Under the pieces are notes generated by a model that worked only from the letters and a program-made list of their open reading frames with translations, was not told where the DNA came from and did not search any database. A program made the position numbers and the translations under genes. A stretch of DNA of 42,365 nucleotides, taken from positions 1-42,365 of the forward strand of contig NZ_PZKF01000025.1 in NCBI RefSeq assembly GCF_003034995.1, read 5' to 3'. Positions 1 to 7,211 of the stretch are shown here, in pieces. Source of the stretch: Phaeovulum veldkampii DSM 11550. Its GTDB lineage: Bacteria > Pseudomonadota > Alphaproteobacteria > Rhodobacterales > Rhodobacteraceae. Every line of letters begins with the position of its first letter. Positions within the stretch are counted from its first letter, which is position 1.

Positions 1-406
1 CTCATCATGCCCCCTCTGTTTGAGAGCTTGAATCATGCAGCCCGTGGAGCCTCAAGCGGCTTTATGGGTCCTGACCCTAGGGACTAATACCGCTTCTTTT
101 TTTGGTTACGTCCACCGTCTGCTTCCCGCCCTTCCTCCGGAGTGCCTTCGCGAATGCAGCGGAGATTGGGCACTGCAGCGACGGTCCCGAGGATCCGCAA
201 AACTGCTTACCGCAACCAAGCAGCCCGGGTAGTCGGAACCTCTCGCCTGATGTTGAACCCCGGCCCCCGAGGCTATCCGCCCAGGGGGGTAGGATAGTTC
301 CACCCCCAATCTTCCTCATCCCCCTATCCGGCACTTCTTCGCCAGCCTGCGCGGGACAGGCCGTCCTTTGCCGACGGCCTTCCTCAGACCCACGGAGGCC
401 CCATCC
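1..406. other. Upstream leader of the HTH/repA module, no gene seen
   Basis: I see no convincing coding sequence here: the open frames on both strands are short, overlap one another and lack ribosome-binding sites. The only clear structure is an 8-bp perfect inverted repeat (AGGCCGTC, 358-365, and GACGGCCT, 373-380) with a 7-base loop, lying 26 bases before the start of the HTH gene. It has no T-run, so it is not an obvious terminator; it could be an operator or leader hairpin. Confidence 0.4.
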
Positions 407-688
407 ATGCGACCCGATCTCGCCGTTCTGCCGCCACGCTACCTGCGCACCAAGGAGGCGGCCACGTTCCTCAGCCTGTCGGCGCGCACGCTGGAAAAGC
501 ACCGCACCTACGGAACTGGCCCCGCTTATCACAAGCTCGGCGGGCGCGTCGTCTATTCGGTCGATGACCTGACGGCTTGGGTCGCTCGTGGTTCGGTCAC
601 TTCGACTTCAGATCCGCGCGGCCAGGTCCTGCCGGCCAAGCGTCTGACTGCGTCGCCGCATACCGGGCCAGCGCGCGCAACACGCTGA
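407..688 (+). CDS. AlpA/excisionase-like helix-turn-helix protein
   Basis: A 93-aa protein with an N-terminal MerR-like winged helix of the HTH_17/AlpA type (residues about 10-55: the KEAATFLSLSARTLEKHR helices, then KLGGRVVYSVDDLTAW). This fold is used by excisionases and by small regulators that switch ICE genes on. I chose the ATG at 407 because GGAGG lies 8 bases upstream; an in-frame TTG at 368 would add 13 residues outside the domain. It sits 18 bases before repA and probably shares its transcript. In related ICEs a gene like this commonly precedes repA. Role as recombination directionality factor versus plain regulator is not decided by sequence. Confidence 0.8.
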   Translation: MRPDLAVLPPRYLRTKEAATFLSLSARTLEKHRTYGTGPAYHKLGGRVVYSVDDLTAWVARGSVTSTSDPRGQVLPAKRLTASPHTGPARATR

Positions 689-706
689 CGGCCTTTCCGG
701 TTCCTC

Positions 707-1840
707 ATGCCCCCGACGCCCCGCAGCGCCTCCGAGCGAGGCCAACTCGACCTCTTTCGGGCGCTTCCGGGGGAGTTCGCCCCACGTGATGCGCAGGATC
801 TCATGGCCTATCCCTTCTTCTCCCTGTCCAAGTCGCCGCGCATCCGCCCCATCAATTTCGTGGCGGGCAATGTGGCGATCCGGGTCGAGGCCGTGCCCGA
901 CCACGGCATGGCCACGATCTGGGATGCCGACATCCTAATCTGGGCGGCGAGCCAGATCGTTGAGGCGCGCGATGCAGGTCTGCGCACTTCGCGTCTGATG
1001 GCGGCCACACCCTATGAGATCCTCAACTTCACCGGGCGCGGGACGTCGCAGCGGGACTATCAGCGCCTGAAGGCTGCGCTGGACCGGCTGCAATCGACCA
1101 CGGTGGCGACGACGATCCGCCAGCCCGCCGAGGGGCGGCGCCATCGCTTCTCCTGGATCAACGAATGGCATGAACGCAGCGACGCGAGGGGGCGACCCGA
1201 CGGCATCGAGCTGATCGTCCCGGACTGGTTCTATCGCGCCGTCCTCGATGACGCGCTGATCCTGACCATCGACCGCGCCTATTTTGATCTGACCGGCGGG
1301 CTCGACCGCTGGCTCTACCGCCTCGTGCGCAAGCATGGTGGGCGGCAGGCGGGCGGCTGGCGCTTCGATTTCCGTCACCTGCACCAGAAATCCGGAAGCC
1401 TCTCGCCCTTCAAGCGCTTCGCCTTCGAGCTGCGCGACATCATCCGCCGCCAGCCGCTGCCCGGCTATGTCCTCTTCGCCGAGATCGAAACCGGCGGCCG
1501 CATGCTGTTGGCCTTTGAGCCTGCCGCGCCCTGTGGACAAGCTGTGAATGGCCTCGTGCCATCGGGAACCCGGGGTATCGTGCCATCAGGAACCCCAGGC
1601 TCGTGCTATCGGGAACCGAAACCGCGCTCAACCACATGCACCAAAACAGAAAATCGCGCACTTAACTTAGAGTCTAACAAAGATTCTAACCTTGAAGAGC
1701 GCAGGACCGCTGTCGAAACCCTGATCGCAAGAACCGGTGCCGCGCTGAAAACCGGCTATCGGCGCCGGGGAAGGGGGCCCTTCGAGCCCGTTCCACGAGA
1801 ACCAGAACTGCCCCTCGGGAAGCCGCGGGAACAGCCATGA
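707..1840 (+). CDS. repA: Replication initiator protein A (RepA)
   Basis: A 377-aa protein of the RPA family of alphaproteobacterial plasmids and ICEs. The characteristic block RGQLDLFRALPG, AYPFFSLSKSPR, TIWDADILIWAASQIVEA and SRLMAATPYEIL fills residues 11-112, followed by winged-helix DNA-binding segments to about residue 270. The ATG at 707 keeps the conserved RGQLDLF segment, although it has no strong ribosome-binding site; the ATG at 803 has a better-placed AGGA but would lose it. Beyond residue about 280 the protein is low-complexity, because the DNA there carries three iteron-like repeats and an AT-rich stretch (separate entry). The stop overlaps the next start (ATGA). It should open the origin and start replication of the circular element. 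Confidence 0.9.
   Translation: MPPTPRSASERGQLDLFRALPGEFAPRDAQDLMAYPFFSLSKSPRIRPINFVAGNVAIRVEAVPDHGMATIWDADILIWAASQIVEARDAGLRTSRLMAATPYEILNFTGRGTSQRDYQRLKAALDRLQSTTVATTIRQPAEGRRHRFSWINEWHERSDARGRPDGIELIVPDWFYRAVLDDALILTIDRAYFDLTGGLDRWLYRLVRKHGGRQAGGWRFDFRHLHQKSGSLSPFKRFAFELRDIIRRQPLPGYVLFAEIETGGRMLLAFEPAAPCGQAVNGLVPSGTRGIVPSGTPGSCYREPKPRSTTCTKTENRALNLESNKDSNLEERRTAVETLIARTGAALKTGYRRRGRGPFEPVPREPELPLGKPREQP
1532..1693. repeat. Origin-like patch inside repA: DnaA-box-like site, three iterons, AT-rich stretch
   Basis: Three 17-bp direct repeats lie at 1554-1570, 1578-1594 and 1601-1617 (TCGTGCCATCGGGAACC; copy 2 differs at one base, copy 3 at one base), spaced 24 and 23 bases apart, i.e. about two helical turns. 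Before them is TGTGGACAA (1532-1540), one base from a reverse-complement DnaA box. After them is the most AT-rich stretch of the area (1641-1693), holding two 10-bp direct repeats, AGAGTCTAAC (1669-1678) and AGATTCTAAC (1681-1690). This order (DnaA box, iterons, AT-rich unwinding zone) is typical of iteron origins. Its position within the repA reading frame is unusual; function is inferred. Confidence 0.7.
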
Positions 1841-2019
1841 CCCGTGCGCTGCTCAGGCTGAGAAGCAGGACCGGCAAGACCATCTGTGCCACTGATGTAA
1901 CGTCCGAGCTGCGCCGGCGTGTCCAGGCTGCGGCCTGCCTGCAAGGCCAGACCGACGCCGCCAAGCTGCGCGATCTGATCGGCCAACCTCTTTCCGCCGA
2001 AGAGGGGGCCCCTTCATGA
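1837..2019 (+). CDS. Small coupled protein of unknown function (60 aa)
   Basis: I do not recognise this 60-aa protein. It is basic at the N-terminus (LLRLRSRTGK) and has a central helix-rich segment (DVTSELRRRVQAAACLQ) that could be a DNA-contacting helix. The case for a real gene is its coupling: its ATG overlaps the repA stop and its stop overlaps the DUF2840 start, both as ATGA. In related ICEs a parA gene usually follows repA; this ORF occupies that place and is far too short, with no P-loop, to be ParA. Confidence 0.6.
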   Translation: MTRALLRLRSRTGKTICATDVTSELRRRVQAAACLQGQTDAAKLRDLIGQPLSAEEGAPS

Positions 2020-2534
2020 CTGGCAAGCTTCCGCCGCAACTCGACGCACACACGACGCACGACCGGCCCATCTCGTCGATCACATGGGTTGATCTGACGT
2101 TCCAGCGACGCCGCGTCGAGCAGTGGATCCGCTTCGGTCATTCCTGCCGCGAACAGGTGATCGATCGGCAAAGACGACGGGTCGGCTTTGCTTCCGGTGC
2201 GATCTTCGCCTGCGTTCATTGGGCCGGAAATGAGCATGGAACCGTCGCGGCGCGGCTCGTCATCCTGCGCGCGGTCTTCCGCACTGAGCCCTTCCAGACC
2301 CTCAGTTTCGTGCATCCCGGTGCCGAAATCCTGCTGCAGCTGGATGGCTGGCCGAGGGTCAAGCGCACCCTCGAAATCATCGATGCCATCGAAGCCCTCG
2401 GGATCGATCCGACCGCCGTCGCGCCGGATCATTGGCGTCATGTGCACAATCGCCTCGCGGCCGGACAGTCCCCGTCGGTCTATTCCTCGGCGCGGCATGC
2501 GGCCTGGCTTGCGCGGGGCAGGATCTGGCCATGA
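2016..2534 (+). CDS. DUF2840 family protein
   Basis: A 172-aa protein that I recognise as the DUF2840 family, a conserved but uncharacterised member of alphaproteobacterial ICE modules, almost always found between repA/parA and traF. Typical features are the TWVDLTFQRRRVEQWIRFG start, a GFASGAIFACVHWAGNEHGT core and a C-terminal HWRHVHNRLAAGQ segment. There is no signal peptide or membrane span, so it is probably cytoplasmic. It is translationally coupled on both sides (ATGA overlaps with the 60-aa ORF and with traF). Its position suggests a role in DNA processing or transfer, but no activity is established. Confidence 0.85.
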   Translation: MTGKLPPQLDAHTTHDRPISSITWVDLTFQRRRVEQWIRFGHSCREQVIDRQRRRVGFASGAIFACVHWAGNEHGTVAARLVILRAVFRTEPFQTLSFVHPGAEILLQLDGWPRVKRTLEIIDAIEALGIDPTAVAPDHWRHVHNRLAAGQSPSVYSSARHAAWLARGRIWP

Positions 2535-3076
2535 AGCGCCCCGTGATCCTCCTCTTGGCCGCGATGGGTCTGGCGAGTCTTGCAGCTCCGTCAGTCGCAG
2601 TTCTGCCCGCTTGGCTGATCTGGAACGCGTCTGCCAGCGTGCCGCTCGGCCTCTACTGGGTCGAACGCCCGACCGTGCTCGAAATCGGCGACCTCGTCGC
2701 GGTCATGCCGCCTGCGCCTCTTGCCGCGTTCATGGTCACGCGGGGCTATATCGGCGCGGATGTCCCGCTCTTGAAGCATGTCGCGGGCCTGCCGGGACAG
2801 CGCATTTGCCGCAGCGGCGCAAGCATTACCGTCGATGACGTCGTCCTCGGCGAGGCGCTGCCGCAGGATCGGCTCGGTCGCGATCTGCCCGATTGGCAGG
2901 GCTGCCGCCTGCTTCAGGACGGCGAAATCTTCCTCATGAATCGCGAGGTCCGGGACAGCCTCGATGGCCGTTACTTCGGGCCGCTTCCGGCTGACGCCGT
3001 CATCGGTATGGCGCGCCCGATCTGGGTGGCTTCCGAGCCAGCCGAGCCCCGAGACGGGCGCTTCATGCACCCCTGA
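2531..3076 (+). CDS. traF: Conjugal transfer signal peptidase TraF (S26 family)
   Basis: A 181-aa membrane-bound serine peptidase of the S26C/TraF type, which in RP4 cleaves and cyclises the TrbC pilin. It has an N-terminal membrane anchor (residues 4-24). The catalytic serine is S36 in ASVPLGLYWV and the general-base lysine is K82 in PLLKHVAGLPGQ; GDLVAVMPP (53-61) and GRYFGPLPADAVIGMA near the end are family signatures. The ATG at 2531 overlaps the DUF2840 stop and places the anchor at the N-terminus. The pilin substrate, TrbC, is encoded far downstream at 28.1 kb. Confidence 0.92.
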   Translation: MKRPVILLLAAMGLASLAAPSVAVLPAWLIWNASASVPLGLYWVERPTVLEIGDLVAVMPPAPLAAFMVTRGYIGADVPLLKHVAGLPGQRICRSGASITVDDVVLGEALPQDRLGRDLPDWQGCRLLQDGEIFLMNREVRDSLDGRYFGPLPADAVIGMARPIWVASEPAEPRDGRFMHP

Positions 3077-3110
3077 CAGCCCACCCAACCCCAAACACAG
3101 GAGACCTGAC

Positions 3111-3446
3111 ATGTCACAGATCGGACAGTTCACCCGCGAAGAAACGGGCTTCACCGGACAGCTCCGGACGCTCACACTCGACCTCTCGCTTGCCCTCGTC
3201 CCGGTGGAAAACAGCGAGGCCGAGAACGCACCGGCCTATCGCGTGCATGCCGGTGATGCAGAGGGTCCGGAGGTCGGGGCCGCCTGGAAGCGCAGCGGCG
3301 AGAAGGCCGGTGAATACCTATCTGTCCTGCTCGACGATCCGGCCCTGCCGCAGCCGATCCGCGCCAATCTCTTTCGCGACGATGACGCCGGTGCCGCCTG
3401 GTCGCTGCACTGGAATCGTCCGAAACCCCGCGAAGACCGGGACTGA
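3111..3446 (+). CDS. DUF736 family protein
   Basis: A 111-aa protein of the DUF736 family, which occurs almost only in alphaproteobacterial conjugative elements. It begins MSQIGQFTREETGFTGQLRTL, as family members do, and has the block WKRSGEKAGEYLSVLLDDP and the end AAWSLHWNRPKP. The ATG at 3111 follows AGGAGACC at a good distance. The predicted fold is a small mostly-beta domain, and there is no signal peptide. Its stop overlaps the start of the lytic transglycosylase by one base (TGATG). Function is unknown; a single-strand DNA-binding or transfer-accessory role is only a guess from context. Confidence 0.88.
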   Translation: MSQIGQFTREETGFTGQLRTLTLDLSLALVPVENSEAENAPAYRVHAGDAEGPEVGAAWKRSGEKAGEYLSVLLDDPALPQPIRANLFRDDDAGAAWSLHWNRPKPREDRD

Positions 3447-4126
3447 TGGCCATGCGGCACGGTCACATCGCGGCGCTCGTTTGCGCACTGTCTTCGTTCA
3501 ACCATGGCCCCGCCATCGCGCATGCGGAGCCCGTTCCGGCGCAGATCGAGGCGCATCCCCACGGCGATTTCATTGCCGAGGCTGCGCAGCGTTTCGGGAT
3601 CCCGGCACACTGGATCGTCGCGGTGATGCGCGCCGAAAGCGCCAATGATCCCAGCGCCGTCAGCCACGCGGGAGCCATGGGGCTGATGCAGGTCATGCCT
3701 GGCACTTGGGCCGCCTTGCGCGCGCGCCACGGGCTCGGGGATGATCCCCATGATCCGCGCGACAACATCCTCGCCGGGACCGTCTATCTGCGCGAAATGT
3801 GGGACCGTTACGGCAATGTCGCCGCTATGCTTGCCGCCTACAATGCCGGGCCCGGTCGCTACGACGCCTATCTCGAAACCGGGCGTCCCTTGCCCGCCGA
3901 GACGCGTGCCTATGTGGCGGCACTCGCCCCTCTTCTCAGCAGCGGGACTGCATCGGAAGCGCAGAGGGTTGCGCAAACTCTGCCGCTGGACTGGCGCGAT
4001 GCGGCGCTGTTCGTGGCGCGGTCCGAGCAGCAAATCGCGTCTGGTATGCCCGGGAGCGCGCCGGAGCCCGGAGTCCCGGCGGACGGGATTTTCGTGACCC
4101 CGGGCGCGGGATTGGGCGGACCATGA
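3446..4126 (+). CDS. Exported lytic transglycosylase (SLT family)
   Basis: A 226-aa exported protein with a signal peptide (residues 1-27, ending AIAHA) and a single SLT/goose-lysozyme-like domain (about 45-165). The catalytic glutamate is E64 in MRAESANDPSAVSHAGAMG, followed by GLMQVMPGTW and the AAYNAGPGRYDAY motif, all hallmarks of the family. It would cut peptidoglycan to let the Trb channel cross the wall, like VirB1 or TrbN. The C-terminal 60 residues are proline/glycine-rich and not recognisable. It is coupled to the DUF736 gene and is the last gene before the oriT-like region. Confidence 0.92.
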   Translation: MAMRHGHIAALVCALSSFNHGPAIAHAEPVPAQIEAHPHGDFIAEAAQRFGIPAHWIVAVMRAESANDPSAVSHAGAMGLMQVMPGTWAALRARHGLGDDPHDPRDNILAGTVYLREMWDRYGNVAAMLAAYNAGPGRYDAYLETGRPLPAETRAYVAALAPLLSSGTASEAQRVAQTLPLDWRDAALFVARSEQQIASGMPGSAPEPGVPADGIFVTPGAGLGGP

Positions 4127-4221
4127 GCGCATGCACGGCATCAGAATGCCACTCTGAGCTGACAGGTTCGGGGAGGGCACGCCTGGCTGCGATCCCGGCG
4201 GCAGAAGCGGAAAAGGCAGGG

Positions 4222-4275
4222 AAGGCGGAGGGCAAGATAAAGGAAACCGGCACCCCGAGGCGTCGGTTTCCGGGC
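4222..4275 (-). other. oriT: Candidate origin of transfer (oriT) with nic site
   Basis: The 309-base gap before the relaxase gene contains, read on the minus strand, an imperfect inverted repeat (GGAAACCGAC, complement of 4262-4271, and GCCGGTTTCC, complement of 4242-4251; 9 of 10 pairs) followed directly by TTTATCTTGCCC (complement of 4232-4243). TATCTTG|CC differs at one base from the IncP/Ti nic core TATCCTG|C, and the order of inverted repeat, a few bases, then nic is that of RP4 oriT. Position directly upstream of a MOBP-type relaxase gene supports it. The cut would fall after the TTG, between 4234 and 4233 on the minus strand. Confidence 0.7.
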
Positions 4276-4435
4276 AAGCCCTTGTCTGCACACTGTTTTC
4301 GGGGCGCGGATGTGGCACCCTGCTTTCCGGGCCGTGGTGCCGCGCTGTGCGACAAGTTCCTGAATTCGCGACGCTACTTGCGGCACTGTGCCCTGTTTCT
4401 CGCCAGCAGGCGCCCCTTGATCCCCGGACGGTTCC

Positions 4436-6508
4436 ATGAGCGGCGATGACGAGAACCGGTTCGAACCGCGGCCGGGGGCCATCCGCTCGGACAGTCCGAA
4501 AGCGGGCAAGGCCAAGAGCTTTCTGAGCCGTGCGAAGAAGCTCGCCCGCCAGCATAGCAACCGACCCGTGCGCGGCGCGGCGCGCGCGCCCTCTAGCGCC
4601 TCGCGTTCCGCTTCCAATTCGGCCGGGAAGGGCGCGAAGGCGGCGGGACGGCGTGCGGAAGGGGCGGGCGTCCGGCGCGGGCGGGGCGCGGCCTTCGTCC
4701 GCGCCCGGAACCTCTCGGGCGGCTGGCGACACAGCACGCCGGGCATGCGTCGGGTTGTGGTGAAGACCCGCTATGTCCGGCAGGCTGGCCGCAGCGGGAA
4801 GGGGGCCGCCCATCTGCGCTACATCCAGCGCGACGGCACATCCCGCGACGGCGCGCCGGGACAGCTCTATTCCGCGACCGAGGATCAGGCCGATGGCGAG
4901 GCCTTCCTCGCGCGGGGACGCGACGATCGCCATCAGTTCCGGTTCATCATCGCGCCCGAGGATGCCGCCGAGCTTTCCGACCTGACAGGGCATACCCGTG
5001 ACCTTATGCGCAGCGTCGAAGGCGACCTCGGCACAAAGCTCGACTGGGTCGCCGTCAACCACCACAACACGGGTCATCCCCATGTGCATGTCATCGTGCG
5101 CGGTTGCGATGATCGCGGCGAAACCCTCGTCATCCATGGCGACTACCTTGCCCATGGCATCCGGGAGCGGGCGAGCGCGCTTGCCACGCTTGAACTTGGC
5201 CCGGTCTCGGAACGTGAGCAGACCCGCAAGCTCGCGGCCGAGGTCGACCAGGACCGGCTCACGCGGATCGATCGCGCGATGATCTCGGAGGCCGAGGACG
5301 GTCTCCTCGACCTGCGTCCCGAACCGCAGGAGGCGCGGCGGCAGTTTGACCGGACCCTCCGTCTTCGTCGCCTTGGTCGACTGCAGAAGATGGGCCTCGC
5401 CACGGAACAGGCTCCGGGCGTCTGGGAGTTGAACCCGAGGCTGGAGCCGACGCTGCGCGCCATGGGGGAGCGTGGCGACATCATTCGCAGCATTCACCGC
5501 GCCCTGAAGGCCGATGGCTTGACCCGCGATCCCATGACCTTCGAGGTCCATGACGCTGCCCCCCAAGTGCCGATCACCGGGCGGGTCATGGACAAGTTTC
5601 TGACCGACGAGATGGGCGAAAGCCTGACTCTTGTGGTGGATGGCCTCGACGGCCGGACTCATCATGTCTCGGGGCTGGATGCCGACCGCCTCGAGGAGGC
5701 AAAGGTCGGCAGTATCGTCGAGGTCGGGCCTGCCGATGCCGCGGCCCGGCCTTCTGATCGCGCTATCGCCGCCATGGCCGAGGACGGGATCTATCGGCCG
5801 AGCCGCCATCTCGAACAGGCCCGGTTCGAGGGCCGGGTGCCAGGCGGCGATCATGCGGGCTTCGTCGATGCCCATGTCCGCAGGCTCGAGGCCTTGCGCC
5901 GCGCCGGGATCGTCGAGCGGATCGACGCGGATCGATGGCGGATCCCCGAGGACTATGTGCGCCGTTCGGCCGCCCATGACGCGGGTCGCAACCGACAAGC
6001 GACGGTCCGGGTTCTGTCGGCCATGACGCTCGACAAACAGATCGGGGCCGATGGCGCAACCTGGCTCGACCAGCGGCTCCTGCGCGGCGATCGGTCTGAC
6101 ATCGCGTCTTCGGGCTTCGGGCAGGAGGTGCGCGACGCGCTTGATCAGCGTCGTGACCATCACCTTGCACGTGGCGATGCGACGCGACAGGGCGCCCGCA
6201 TCCTCTACCGCCGCAATCTGGTAGCGACCCTGCGCGAGCGAGAGATCGCCCGGGTTGGGGCGGCCTTGGCCGAGCGCAAGGGCCTTGCCTTCCGCCCAGC
6301 GGCTGACGGCGCACGGGTCAGCGGCACCTTCACGGGCACCGTGACCCTTGCGAGCGGCAAGTTCGCCCTGGTCGAGCAGAGCCACGAATTCACGCTGGTC
6401 CCTTGGCGACCCGTCATCGATCCCCAGCTGGGGCGCGAAGTGACGGGTGTCGCGAAGGGCGGGTCGATCTCCTGGCAACTCGGGCGAGGGAAGGACCTTG
6501 GGGTCTGA
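4436..6508 (+). CDS. Relaxase/mobilization nuclease with DUF3363 (RlxS-like)
   Basis: A 690-aa relaxase that nicks oriT and leads the transferred strand into the recipient. Residues 1-100 are a basic, low-complexity leader rich in Arg, Ala and Gly. The nuclease domain (about 105-235) has the metal-binding histidines in NHHNTGHPHVHVIVRG (H209/H210, H214, H216, H218) and candidate active tyrosines Y113 and Y129 in the preceding KTRYVRQAGRSGKG and HLRYIQRDG segments. The DUF3363 region fills most of the remainder, and the protein ends WQLGRGKDLGV, like full-length relatives. This is the VirD2/RlxS type described for ICEs of Mesorhizobium. The start at 4436 is the first ATG after the oriT-like site, but it lacks a strong Shine-Dalgarno sequence. 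Confidence 0.9.
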   Translation: MSGDDENRFEPRPGAIRSDSPKAGKAKSFLSRAKKLARQHSNRPVRGAARAPSSASRSASNSAGKGAKAAGRRAEGAGVRRGRGAAFVRARNLSGGWRHSTPGMRRVVVKTRYVRQAGRSGKGAAHLRYIQRDGTSRDGAPGQLYSATEDQADGEAFLARGRDDRHQFRFIIAPEDAAELSDLTGHTRDLMRSVEGDLGTKLDWVAVNHHNTGHPHVHVIVRGCDDRGETLVIHGDYLAHGIRERASALATLELGPVSEREQTRKLAAEVDQDRLTRIDRAMISEAEDGLLDLRPEPQEARRQFDRTLRLRRLGRLQKMGLATEQAPGVWELNPRLEPTLRAMGERGDIIRSIHRALKADGLTRDPMTFEVHDAAPQVPITGRVMDKFLTDEMGESLTLVVDGLDGRTHHVSGLDADRLEEAKVGSIVEVGPADAAARPSDRAIAAMAEDGIYRPSRHLEQARFEGRVPGGDHAGFVDAHVRRLEALRRAGIVERIDADRWRIPEDYVRRSAAHDAGRNRQATVRVLSAMTLDKQIGADGATWLDQRLLRGDRSDIASSGFGQEVRDALDQRRDHHLARGDATRQGARILYRRNLVATLREREIARVGAALAERKGLAFRPAADGARVSGTFTGTVTLASGKFALVEQSHEFTLVPWRPVIDPQLGREVTGVAKGGSISWQLGRGKDLGV

Positions 6509-6872
6509 GGTCAGACCTATCTGGGCGTCCTGTTGCACCAATCCGGCCAAGAGATCAGCCTCCCGCGCTCGGGCTTCGGCAGTCGTGATATGCGGGGCGC
6601 GGTTCCAAGTTGCTGCCATCGCCATCGCGGAGGGTATGGTCGGCATGACGGATGAACTTGTCCTTGGGGACGCCCCAGCTGTCTTCGGGCGATCCTTGGT
6701 GCATCAAGTCAGAATTCAATGATAAGAGGCACAATGTTGCCGTTTGAGACAAGATTCGCTATCTAAGAGGTCGAAATTTGCCGTTTGACAAGATTTCACT
6801 TAAGGGGCATTATCTGGCCTTTAAGGTATGGAATAGCACACTAAGCGGACTCAAAAGGCCTCTGGAGTCAAC
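6509..6872. other. Gap between relaxase and hipB; possible relic plus promoter zone
   Basis: The first 200 bases keep high GC and a coding-like third-base pattern on the minus strand (about 6720 down to 6560; a frame reading GSPEDSWGVPKDKFIRHADH), but I do not recognise the product and it runs out against the relaxase gene, so it may be a gene relic. From about 6720 the composition becomes AT-rich and holds the promoter and operator-like repeats of hipBA, given separately. Confidence 0.35.
6737..6825 (+). promoter_or_regulatory. hipBA promoter with operator-like repeats
   Basis: A sigma-70 promoter reads TTGACA (6785-6790), 17 bases, CATTAT (6808-6813). An imperfect palindrome (CTTAAGGGGC at 6799-6808 and GGCCTTTAAG at 6816-6825; 8 of 10 pairs) is centred on the -10 box. 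A direct repeat TTGCCGTTTGA, followed by CAAGATT, occurs at 6737-6756 and 6778-6795, the second copy covering the -35 box. HipB-type antitoxins repress their own operon by binding palindromes across the promoter, so these are plausible operators. The hipB start follows 60 bases beyond the -10 box. Confidence 0.65.
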
Positions 6873-7211
6873 ATGGCGACACCTCGGCAGATCGAACAGG
6901 ACATCGGCCAGCGCCTCGCGCGCCTCCGGCTCGCCCGCAACGTGACCCAGGCTGACCTCGCCGAGAGGGCGGGCATCGCCGTTCGCACGCTGCGTCGCCT
7001 CGAAGCCGGGGAACCTTCGACCCTCGACACATTCCTGCGCGTCTTGGCAGTGCTCGATCTGGAAGAGGCCATCCTCTCGGCCTTGCCGGCGAGTGACATC
7101 CGGCCCATCGAGCGGGTCTCACAAAAGGGGCGCCAACGCCAAAGGGCGCGCGCGCCCTCCGAACTGCCCAGGACACCCACATGGACATGGGGAGAGGATG
7201 GCGATGACTGA
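6873..7211 (+). CDS. HipB-like antitoxin (XRE family HTH)
   Basis: A 112-aa protein with an XRE-type helix-turn-helix at residues 8-60 (IGQRLARLRLARNVTQADLAE, then GIAVRTLRRLEAGEPSTLDTFLRVL). The C-terminal 40 residues are basic and low in complexity. It starts at the ATG at 6873 behind GGAG. Its 3' end overlaps the hipA start by 8 bases, so the two products are co-made. By family it should bind HipA, neutralise it, and repress the operon through the repeats upstream. Placement between relaxase and traG is a common cargo site in this type of element. Confidence 0.85.
   Translation: MATPRQIEQDIGQRLARLRLARNVTQADLAERAGIAVRTLRRLEAGEPSTLDTFLRVLAVLDLEEAILSALPASDIRPIERVSQKGRQRQRARAPSELPRTPTWTWGEDGDD

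Noticed and set aside
4123-4449. Short frame starting MSACTASECHSELTG in the oriT gap
   Set aside because: No ribosome-binding site of note, an unusual composition, and it runs through the oriT-like repeat into the relaxase gene.
3236-6646. A 1136-codon open frame on the minus strand across DUF736, transglycosylase, oriT and relaxase
   Set aside because: It is antisense to well-recognised genes, its translation has no family features, and long antisense frames are expected in GC-rich DNA.
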